Shown one piece after another: positions 12,346-18,760 of a DNA stretch of 18,760 nucleotides; positions within the stretch are counted from its first letter, which is position 1; every line of letters starts with the position of its first letter. Both the position numbers and the translations under genes were made by a program. The notes beneath the pieces were generated by a model. The model saw nothing but the letters and a program-made list of their open reading frames with translations, was not told the origin of the DNA and searched no databases. The DNA comes from an uncultured Eubacteriales bacterium (lineage in GTDB: Bacteria; Bacillota; Clostridia; Oscillospirales; Oscillospiraceae), in assembly GCA_900548615.1 (NCBI GenBank), contig URKW01000035.1, forward strand, positions 1 to 18,760, read 5' to 3'.

Positions 12346-13674
12346 ATGACTGTCAAAAGCTGCGAAAAACTGGAAAAGAGCAGAGTCGCTCTGACCATCG
12401 AGGTGGGCGCCGAGGAGTTCGAGGCCGCCGTCAACAAGGCGTATCTGAAGATGCGCGGCAAGATGAATATTCCCGGCTTCCGTCCCGGCAAGGCTCCCCG
12501 CAAGATGATCGAGAGCATGTACGGCGCCGAGGTCTTTTATGAGGAAGCCGTCAACGCCATTCTGCCCGACGCTTATGAGAGCGCCGTGGACGAGCAGAAG
12601 CTGGAGGTCGTGGGCTATCCCCAGGTGGAGATCGAGAACGTGGGCAAGGAAGGCGCCACCTTCAAGTGCACCGTCGCCGTGTATCCCGAGGTGGAACTGG
12701 GCCAGTACAAGGGTCTTGAGGCCGTGAAGGCCGAGGTCAAGGTCATGGCCGCCGACGTGAATGCCCGTCTCAAGGAGATGGCCGACCGCAACAGCCGTCT
12801 GGTGGTGGTGGAGCGCGCCGTCAAGAAGGGCGACACCGCCAACATCGACTTCGAGGGCTTCGACCAGGGCGTGGCCTTCGAGGGCGGCAAGGGCGAGGCT
12901 TTTGATCTGGAGATCGGCTCCGGCAGCTTCGTCCCCGGCTTCGAGGATCAGCTGATCGGCATGAAGGCCGGCGAGGAGAAGGATATCGATATTACCTTCC
13001 CTGAGAATTACACCCCCGAGCTGGCCGGCAAGCCTGTGGTGTTCCACGTGAAGGTCAACGAGGTCAAGGTCAAGGAGCTGCCCGCTATCGATGACGAGTT
13101 CGCCAAGGACGTGTCCGAGTTTGATACCCTGAAGGAGCTGAAGGCCGATATCAAGAAGAAGATGACCGACGAGCGCACCGCCGCTGCCCAGCGCGCCTTT
13201 GAGGACGTGCTGATGACCAAGGTGGCCGAGGGCATCAAGGCCGATATCCCCGACGAGATGATCGAGATGCAGGCCCACCAGATGCTGGAGGGCTTCAAGC
13301 AGCAGCTGGCCTCTCAGGGCATCCCCTTTGACCAGTACACCAAGATGACCGGCATGAACGAGGAGCAGATCATCATGGATGCCAAGGAGCCCGCCACCAA
13401 TCAGGTGAGAATGGATCTGGCTATCCGCGCCATCATCAAGGCCGAGAATCTGGAGGTTTCCGACGAGGAAGTGGAGAACGAGATGAAGTCCGTGGCCGAG
13501 AAGTACGGCATGGATCTGGATACTGTGAAGAAGTACCTGCGCGCCGAGGACGTGAAGGAGCAGGTCATGCGCGAGAAGGTCATCAAGGTTGTCGCAGATT
13601 CCGCCACGGCGGTTGCCCCCGAGGTCAAGGAAGAGGAGACCAAGACCGAGGAAGAAGAGGAGAAGAAAGACTAA
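12346..13674 (+). CDS. tig: Trigger factor (peptidyl-prolyl isomerase chaperone)
   Basis: Ribosome-bound chaperone that meets nascent chains at the exit tunnel. The 442-residue protein has the ribosome-binding domain with signature GFRPGKAP at residues 44-51, an FKBP-type prolyl isomerase domain (about 150-240) and the helical C-terminal substrate cradle. It ends in a highly charged Glu/Lys tail (about 425-442) that looks disordered. The ATG follows GGAGG (12331-12335) by 10 bases. It leads the tig-clpP-clpX-lon-ysxC block, an order common in Clostridia, linking folding of new proteins with ATP-dependent proteolysis. Codon choice suggests high expression. Confidence 0.97.
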   Translation: MTVKSCEKLEKSRVALTIEVGAEEFEAAVNKAYLKMRGKMNIPGFRPGKAPRKMIESMYGAEVFYEEAVNAILPDAYESAVDEQKLEVVGYPQVEIENVGKEGATFKCTVAVYPEVELGQYKGLEAVKAEVKVMAADVNARLKEMADRNSRLVVVERAVKKGDTANIDFEGFDQGVAFEGGKGEAFDLEIGSGSFVPGFEDQLIGMKAGEEKDIDITFPENYTPELAGKPVVFHVKVNEVKVKELPAIDDEFAKDVSEFDTLKELKADIKKKMTDERTAAAQRAFEDVLMTKVAEGIKADIPDEMIEMQAHQMLEGFKQQLASQGIPFDQYTKMTGMNEEQIIMDAKEPATNQVRMDLAIRAIIKAENLEVSDEEVENEMKSVAEKYGMDLDTVKKYLRAEDVKEQVMREKVIKVVADSATAVAPEVKEEETKTEEEEEKKD

Positions 13675-13730
13675 ATCACAGATCAGGGTGGGTATACTTT
13701 GACTATCTTTCGTAATGGAGGTATTACACA

Positions 13731-14312
13731 ATGAGTTTAGTTCCCTATGTTGTTGAGCAGACCAACCGCGGCGAGCGATCCTATGATATCTTTTCCCGTC
13801 TGCTGAATGACCGCATTATCTTCCTGGGCGAAGAAGTGAATGATACCACCGCCAGTCTGGTCGTGGCCCAGCTGCTGTATCTGGAGGCTCAGGATCCTGA
13901 CAAAGATATCCAGATGTATATCAACAGCCCCGGCGGCAGCGTAACGGCCGGTATGGCGATCTATGACACCATGCAGTACATCAAGTGTGATGTATCCACC
14001 ATCTGCATCGGCATGGCTGCCAGCATGGGTGCGTTCCTGTTGTCCTGCGGCGCCAAGGGCAAGCGTATCGCCCTGCCCAATGCCGAGGTGATGATCCACC
14101 AGCCCTCCGCCGGAACCAAGGGTAAGGTCACGGATATGGAGATCGACGTGGAGCATTTTCTGAAGATCAAGCAGCGCATCAACAAAATCCTTGCCGAAAA
14201 CACCGGCAAAACGCCGGAGCAGATCAAAGCCGACTCCGAGCGGGATAACTGGATGATCGCCGAGGAGGCCCGTGAATACGGACTGGTGGACAAGGTGATC
14301 TATAAGCGCTGA
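13731..14312 (+). CDS. clpP: ATP-dependent Clp protease, proteolytic subunit
   Basis: Serine protease that forms the barrel-shaped 14-mer of ClpXP. The 193-residue protein has the catalytic triad S98 (in MAASMGAFLL), H123 (in MIHQP) and D172 (in SERDNW). It begins with the usual short processed-type N-terminus, SLVPYVVEQ. The ATG is eight bases after GGAGGT at 13717-13722. It lies 56 bases after tig, with a possible -10 (TATACT, 13693-13698) but no good -35, so read-through from tig is the simpler reading. ClpX, its unfoldase partner, starts 12 bases downstream. Confidence 0.98.
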   Translation: MSLVPYVVEQTNRGERSYDIFSRLLNDRIIFLGEEVNDTTASLVVAQLLYLEAQDPDKDIQMYINSPGGSVTAGMAIYDTMQYIKCDVSTICIGMAASMGAFLLSCGAKGKRIALPNAEVMIHQPSAGTKGKVTDMEIDVEHFLKIKQRINKILAENTGKTPEQIKADSERDNWMIAEEAREYGLVDKVIYKR

Positions 14313-14324
14313 GTGAGGTAGTAT

Positions 14325-15623
14325 ATGGCTGATAATTCTAAGGCGCTGCGGTGCTCCTTCTGCGGTAAGACCGAAAATCAGGTACACCGTATGATCCAGG
14401 GGCCCGGCGTCCGTATCTGCGACGAGTGTGTGCACCTGTGCCTGACCCTGCTGGACGATGGGTATGATATTGAGCCGGAGCTGGTGGACAGCCTCGACCA
14501 GCTTCCTACGCCACGGGAGATCAAGGCGGTGCTGGACGAGTACGTGGTGGGTCAGGAGGCGGCCAAGGTCGCCCTGTCCGTGTCGGTGTACAACCACTAT
14601 AAGCGAATCTTCTTCGGCGGCGGTGAGGATGTGGAGCTGCAAAAGAGCAACATCCTGATGGTCGGCCCCACCGGCAGCGGCAAGACACTGTTTGCCCAGA
14701 CGCTGGCACGGGTGCTGAAGGTGCCCTTTGCCATCGCCGACGCCACCACGCTGACCGAGGCCGGCTACGTGGGCGACGACGTGGAGAATATCCTGCTGCG
14801 GCTTTTGCAGGCGGCGGATTTCGATGTGGAGCTGGCCGAGCGGGGCATCATCTATGTGGATGAGATCGACAAGATCGCCCGCAAGAGCGAAAACACTTCC
14901 ATCACCCGCGACGTATCCGGCGAGGGTGTGCAGCAGGCACTGCTGAAAATTCTGGAGGGCACCGTGGCCAACGTGCCGCCGCAGGGCGGCCGCAAGCACC
15001 CCCATCAGGAGTTCATTCAAATCGACACCCACAACATTCTGTTTATCTGCGGCGGCGCGTTTGACGGCTTGGAAAAGATCATCGAGCGCCGCACCGACCG
15101 CAAGGGTATCGGCTTCGACGCCGTGGTGGAGAGCAAGGCCGAGCGCCGTCAGGGTCAGCTGCTGAAAGAGGTGCAGCCCCACGACCTGCTGAAGTTCGGT
15201 ATCATTCCCGAGCTGGTAGGCCGTCTGCCGGTGATCGCCGCGCTGGACGGACTGACCCGTGACGATCTGGTGACGATCCTGACCCAGCCCAAAAACGCGC
15301 TGGTGAAGCAGTATCAGAAGCTGCTGGAGTACGACGATGTGGATCTGGAATTCACGCCGGAAGCTCTGGAGGCTGTTGCCGACAAGGCGATCGAGCGCAA
15401 CATCGGCGCCCGTGGTCTGCGTGCCGTCATGGAGGGCGTGCTGACCCAGCTGATGTATGACATCCCGTCTGACCACACGATTGAGAAGGTGACCATCACC
15501 GCCGATTGTGTGAAGAACGGCGCCCAGCCGGAGATCATCCGTGATCCGGAGCATGCCGTGCGGCGGGCAAAATTAAAGACCGGAAAGCAGCCGGAGAAGA
15601 AATCCTCCGCACCGGCCTCTTAA
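14325..15623 (+). CDS. clpX: ATP-dependent Clp protease, ATP-binding subunit ClpX
   Basis: AAA+ unfoldase that selects substrates and feeds them into ClpP. The 432-residue protein has an N-terminal zinc-binding domain with C10, C13, C32 and C35. Walker A is GPTGSGKT at residues 114-121 and the pore loop GYVG at 147-150. Walker B is IIYVDEID at 175-182, and the ClpP-docking IGF loop is at 262-264. The C-terminus has a short lysine/serine-rich extension. A GAGGT site lies five bases before the ATG. The tight spacing with clpP suggests matched production of both subunits. The gene is followed by paired hairpins that may attenuate transcription into lon. Confidence 0.98.
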   Translation: MADNSKALRCSFCGKTENQVHRMIQGPGVRICDECVHLCLTLLDDGYDIEPELVDSLDQLPTPREIKAVLDEYVVGQEAAKVALSVSVYNHYKRIFFGGGEDVELQKSNILMVGPTGSGKTLFAQTLARVLKVPFAIADATTLTEAGYVGDDVENILLRLLQAADFDVELAERGIIYVDEIDKIARKSENTSITRDVSGEGVQQALLKILEGTVANVPPQGGRKHPHQEFIQIDTHNILFICGGAFDGLEKIIERRTDRKGIGFDAVVESKAERRQGQLLKEVQPHDLLKFGIIPELVGRLPVIAALDGLTRDDLVTILTQPKNALVKQYQKLLEYDDVDLEFTPEALEAVADKAIERNIGARGLRAVMEGVLTQLMYDIPSDHTIEKVTITADCVKNGAQPEIIRDPEHAVRRAKLKTGKQPEKKSSAPAS

Positions 15624-15634
15624 AGCATGAACAG

Positions 15635-15668
15635 GGGAGAGGCGCTGCCTCTCCCTCTGCGCTTTTTT
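15635..15668 (+). terminator. Possible weak terminator or attenuator after clpX
   Basis: A perfect 9-bp stem, GGGAGAGGC (15635-15643) with GCCTCTCCC (15647-15655), loop GCT. Seven bases separate it from a six-T run at 15663-15668, too far for an ideal terminator. An alternative 6-bp stem (15640-15645 with 15659-15664, including one G-T pair) would abut the T run but cannot form at the same time. Confidence 0.5.
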
Positions 15669-15685
15669 CACGATCCTGAAAAAAG
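15662..15685. repeat. Inverted repeat overlapping the T run upstream of lon
   Basis: CTTTTTTCA (15662-15670) and TGAAAAAAG (15677-15685) are perfect 9-base reverse complements with a six-base loop. In RNA this hairpin would sequester the T run of the preceding terminator-like element. It ends 19 bases before the lon ribosome-binding site. Confidence 0.6.
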
Positions 15686-15717
15686 AGAACGATTCCCCGG
15701 CAAAAAGGAGAACCCTT

Positions 15718-18117
15718 ATGGAAGAAAGAACGACGATGAATATTCCTGTCATTGCCCTGCGGGGCCTGACAGTTTTTCCCGACCTGACGCTGAGCTTTGA
15801 CGTGGAGCGGGAGATCTCCATCTACGCGCTGGACAGCGCCATGGAGGGCGACCGCACCATCTTTCTGGTGACGCAGCGGGAGATCGCCACCACGGCTCCC
15901 ACGGAGGAGGATCTTTATACGGTGGGCACGGTCTGCCGCATTTTGCAGATCCTCAAAACCTCTGAGACCAGCGTGCGGGTGATCGTGGAGGGCCAGCAGC
16001 GGGCCCGTATCCACCGCCTGTGGCAGAATAAGCCCTTTTTGCAGGCCAACGTGGAGCTGCTGGAGGAGGACTTCCCCGGCCGCATGACACCCCGCATGGA
16101 GGCGCTGATCCGCCAGACCTATGTGACCTTCGGCGAGTATAAGGAGCTTGTTCCCAATCTGACCGACGATTTTGTCTCCGCTGTGCTGGATTGCCGGGAT
16201 CCCGGCCGTCTGGCGGACTTCATTGCCCAGAACATCAATCTGCGGCACGGCGACCGCCAGCGCATTCTGGAGGAGCTGAACCCCACCAAGCGTCTGCGGC
16301 TGCTGAACGAGATACTGGCCCACGAGGTGGAGGTCATCTCGCTGGAGGTTGAGCTGGAGCAAAAGGTGCGCTCCCGCGTGGCGCAGGTGCAGAAGGACAT
16401 GATCCTGCGGGAGCAGATGAAGGTACTGAAGCACGAGCTGGGCGATGACGGCGACGAGGAGATCGAGGAGTATACCGAGAAAATCGAAAAGCTGAAGCTG
16501 CCGGAGGAGATCCACAGCAAACTGATAAAGGAAGTGGATCGTCTGGCCAAGCAGCCCTACGGCAGCGCTGAGGCCTCGGTGATCCGCAACTATCTGGACG
16601 TGTGTCTGGAAATGCCGTGGAACAAGACCACCAAGGATCGGGCCGACGTGGCGAAGGCCCGTGCCATTCTGGATAAGGAACACTTTGGTCTGGATAAGGT
16701 CAAGGAGCGTATTCTGGAGTTCATCGCTGTGCAGCAGATCAACCCCGATGCCAAGGGGAAGATTCTGTGTCTGGTGGGCCCTCCCGGCGTTGGCAAGACC
16801 TCCATCGCCATTTCCGTTGCCAAGGCCATGAACCGCAAGCTGGCCCGGCTCAGCCTGGGCGGCGTGCGGGATGAAGCGGATATCCGGGGTCACCGCAAGA
16901 CCTATATCGGCGCCATGCCGGGCCGCATCATCGACGCACTGAGCCGCAGCGGCTCCATGAACCCGCTGCTGGTGCTGGACGAGATCGACAAGCTGGCTAG
17001 CGACATGCGGGGCGACCCGGCTTCCGCGCTGCTGGAGGTGCTGGACAGCGAGCAGAACTACGCCTTCCGGGATCATTTTCTGGAAATTCCGGTGGATTTG
17101 AGCAAGGTCATGTTCATCACCACCGCCAATACGCTGGATACCATTCCCCGGCCGCTGCTGGACCGTATGGAGGTCATCGAGCTGTCCAGCTATACCGACG
17201 AGGAAAAGCTGGAGATCGCCAAGCGCCACCTACTGCCCAAGCAGTTGAAGGAGCATGGATTGAAGCGCACGCAGCTCCACGTCAGTGACGGAGCCATCCG
17301 CGCCACGATTTCCGGCTACACACGTGAGTCCGGCGTCCGCGTGCTGGAACGGCAGTTGGGCAAGCTGTGTCGGAAGACTGCAATGCGGCTGGTGGAGGAA
17401 GATGTAAAGCGGGTAAGCATTACAGAGAAAAACCTCTCGGATTATCTGGGAACGGTGCGCTACACCCCCGGTGTACATAGCAAACAGGATGAAGTCGGCG
17501 TGGTCAACGGCCTTGCGTGGACGGAGGTAGGCGGCGAGATTCTGGAAGTGGAGGTCAACGTCATGGATGGCAGCGGCAAGTTGGAGCTGACCGGAAATCT
17601 GGGCACCGTCATGCAGGAATCCGCCAAGGCGGCTCTCAGCTGCCTGCGCAGCCGCACGGAAGCGCTGCATCTGGAGAAGGATTTCTACAAGACCAAGGAC
17701 ATTCATATCCACTTCCCCGAGGCGGCCACCCCCAAGGACGGCCCTTCTGCCGGTATCGCCATCACTACCGCCATGCTGTCTGCCTTGACGGGGCGCAAGG
17801 TGCGCCGCGATGTGGCCATGACCGGTGAGGTAACGCTGCGGGGCCGTGTGCTGCCCATCGGCGGCCTGAAGGAAAAGACCATGGCTGCCCTGCGCAACGG
17901 CATCAAAACGGTCATCATTCCCAGGGAGAACGAAAAGGATCTGAACGAGATCGATCAGACCGTCCGCAAAGCCCTGCATTTTATACCTGTGGAATCGGTA
18001 GACGCGGTGTTTGCCGCCGCGCTGGTGCCGGAGAGTAGGGAGGACGCGGTGGAGCATATGGCGGCTATCGCCGCTCCCACGCCCTATCAGGAGGTACGCC
18101 ATGGCAATCAACTTTAA
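15718..18117 (+). CDS. lon: ATP-dependent Lon protease
   Basis: Cytoplasmic AAA+ serine protease that degrades misfolded and regulatory proteins. The 799-residue LonA-type protein has the N-terminal substrate-binding domain (about 8-200), a coiled middle region with REQMK near 231-235, Walker A GPPGVGKT at 354-361 and Walker B LLVLDEID at 417-424. The protease domain carries the Ser-Lys dyad S677 (in PKDGPSAG) and K720 (in GGLKEK). No membrane segments are seen, so it is not LonB. AAGGAG at 15705-15710 lies seven bases before the ATG. No good promoter is visible in the 94-base gap after clpX, which instead holds two hairpins, so lon may depend on read-through controlled there. It overlaps ysxC by 17 bases. 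Confidence 0.98.
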   Translation: MEERTTMNIPVIALRGLTVFPDLTLSFDVEREISIYALDSAMEGDRTIFLVTQREIATTAPTEEDLYTVGTVCRILQILKTSETSVRVIVEGQQRARIHRLWQNKPFLQANVELLEEDFPGRMTPRMEALIRQTYVTFGEYKELVPNLTDDFVSAVLDCRDPGRLADFIAQNINLRHGDRQRILEELNPTKRLRLLNEILAHEVEVISLEVELEQKVRSRVAQVQKDMILREQMKVLKHELGDDGDEEIEEYTEKIEKLKLPEEIHSKLIKEVDRLAKQPYGSAEASVIRNYLDVCLEMPWNKTTKDRADVAKARAILDKEHFGLDKVKERILEFIAVQQINPDAKGKILCLVGPPGVGKTSIAISVAKAMNRKLARLSLGGVRDEADIRGHRKTYIGAMPGRIIDALSRSGSMNPLLVLDEIDKLASDMRGDPASALLEVLDSEQNYAFRDHFLEIPVDLSKVMFITTANTLDTIPRPLLDRMEVIELSSYTDEEKLEIAKRHLLPKQLKEHGLKRTQLHVSDGAIRATISGYTRESGVRVLERQLGKLCRKTAMRLVEEDVKRVSITEKNLSDYLGTVRYTPGVHSKQDEVGVVNGLAWTEVGGEILEVEVNVMDGSGKLELTGNLGTVMQESAKAALSCLRSRTEALHLEKDFYKTKDIHIHFPEAATPKDGPSAGIAITTAMLSALTGRKVRRDVAMTGEVTLRGRVLPIGGLKEKTMAALRNGIKTVIIPRENEKDLNEIDQTVRKALHFIPVESVDAVFAAALVPESREDAVEHMAAIAAPTPYQEVRHGNQL

Positions 18118-18694
18118 TCAGGCGGAGTTCGTCCTCTCGGCGGTGAAGCCCGCCACGTTCATCCGGGACGGCAGGCCGCAGGTAACATTTGCCGGACGCT
18201 CCAATGTGGGGAAGTCCTCGGTCATCAACCGGCTTTTGAACCGGAAGAATTTTGCCCGTGTGGGCGCTACGCCCGGCAAGACCACCCAGATCAACTATTT
18301 CCGCATCGACGGCAAGATCTATTTCACCGACCTGCCCGGCTACGGCTACGCCAAGGTCTCTAAGGACGAGCGTGACCGTTGGGGCCGCCTGATGGAGAAC
18401 TATTTCGCCGAGGAGGGTCTGATCACGCTGGGCGTTCTCATCGTAGATGCGCGGCATAAGCCTACCGCCGACGATGTGACCATGTGCGACTATTTCAAGT
18501 CCACTCAGTGCCCCATGGTGGTGGTGGCCAACAAGCTGGACAAGCTGAAAAAGAGCGAGATCGAACCCAATCTTGCCCTGATCCGGCAGACGCTGACGCT
18601 GGACGACAGCGTGCAGTTGATCCCGTTCTCCGCTGAGAAGGGGATCGGAAAAACGGAGCTGCTGGCGGCCATCAACCAGTGCTGCGGGAAATAA
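18101..18694 (+). CDS. ysxC: Ribosome biogenesis GTP-binding protein YsxC/EngB
   Basis: An essential GTPase for 50S assembly in many Bacillota, usually found right after lon, as here. The 197-residue protein shows G1 GRSNVGKSS (about residues 32-40), the G2 threonine region TPGKTTQ, G3 DLPGYG (about 75-80) and G4 NKLD (about 143-146). I chose the ATG at 18101 because AGGAGGT at 18089-18095 sits five bases upstream and the protein then begins like other family members; the frame is open upstream but has no good site. The first 17 bases lie inside lon, so the ribosome-binding site is embedded in lon codons. With ylqF it is the second ribosome-assembly GTPase in the window. Confidence 0.96.
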   Translation: MAINFNQAEFVLSAVKPATFIRDGRPQVTFAGRSNVGKSSVINRLLNRKNFARVGATPGKTTQINYFRIDGKIYFTDLPGYGYAKVSKDERDRWGRLMENYFAEEGLITLGVLIVDARHKPTADDVTMCDYFKSTQCPMVVVANKLDKLKKSEIEPNLALIRQTLTLDDSVQLIPFSAEKGIGKTELLAAINQCCGK

Positions 18695-18760
18695 GGCCAT
18701 ATGAAAGTAACCGTCAAAACTAAAGACGGCTGGACACACATGGGACAATAGTGGTGGGGA

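Noticed and set aside
13698..13714. TTTGACT before clpP, like one CtsR heptad.
   Set aside because: The second heptad position reads TTTCGTA, which does not match, so the tandem CtsR operator is not there.
13699..13727. TTGACT-17-TATTAC as a clpP promoter.
   Set aside because: The start would fall at or after the ATG and skip the strong GGAGGT ribosome-binding site.
13737..15554. A 605-codon open frame on the minus strand opposite clpP and clpX, and similar long ones at 2936-4507, 5320-7077, 10336-11601, 12304-13731 and 15535-17229.
   Set aside because: Each is antisense to a firmly identified gene and rich in His, Gln, Leu and Gly. GC-biased third positions remove stops from the opposite frame. 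No family features are seen.
18701..18751. A 16-codon frame after ysxC at the right edge.
   Set aside because: Too short, with only a weak ribosome-binding site and no recognised product. The window ends nine bases later, so its context is missing.
1..18760. CRISPR arrays, insertion sequences, tRNA or rRNA genes, phage or toxin-antitoxin genes.
   Set aside because: No repeat-spacer pattern, transposase motif, terminal repeat or structural RNA sequence was seen. Nearly all DNA is coding on one strand for core genes.

Overview
The window is a dense, one-directional (+ strand) stretch of core chromosome from a GC-rich member of the Bacillota, class Clostridia. It most resembles an Oscillospiraceae-type gut spore-former. 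This rests on recognised protein families and gene order, not on any database search. The main clues are an in-frame IspH-ribosomal protein S1 fusion, a SpoIVFA/SpoIVFB-like pair behind a sigma-E-type promoter, the TIGR03960/TIGR03936 radical SAM pair, and the order tig-clpP-clpX-lon-ysxC. I see no mobile element, CRISPR array, tRNA, rRNA or defence system, and no gap above 300 bases without a gene.

Layout. (1) 1-4022: the 3' part of an HI0933-family flavoprotein, then cmk, plsC and ispH-rpsA. The genes overlap or nearly touch, and the unit ends at a strong intrinsic terminator. It covers nucleotide salvage, phospholipid acylation, isoprenoid synthesis and translation. (2) 4087-8080: a sigma-E-like promoter drives an M23 protein and an M50 intramembrane protease that overlap by 11 bases. 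A separate housekeeping promoter, lying inside the end of the M50 gene, serves a cobalamin-type radical SAM protein and its DUF2344 partner, whose function is unknown. (3) 8107-8616: rplS with its own extended -10 promoter, a structured leader and a terminator. (4) 8641-12235: ylqF(rbgA)-rnhB-yraN-dipeptidase-metallophosphoesterase, starting from an extended -10 promoter. (5) 12248-18694: trigger factor, clpP, clpX, lon and the ribosome-assembly GTPase ysxC, a protein-folding and proteolysis block. Two competing hairpins lie between clpX and lon.

The genes link translation (S1, L19, RbgA, YsxC), nascent-chain folding (trigger factor), ATP-dependent proteolysis (ClpXP, Lon), genome upkeep (RNase HII, YraN) and the mother-cell sporulation protease. 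No wholly new system is evident. The best leads are regulatory: an internal promoter and Shine-Dalgarno for S1 inside the fusion gene, the sigma-E promoter, and the clpX-lon hairpins. The least characterised biology is the TIGR03960/TIGR03936 pair, whose cobalamin motif lacks its histidine and whose C-terminus carries a second CxxxCxxC cysteine set.
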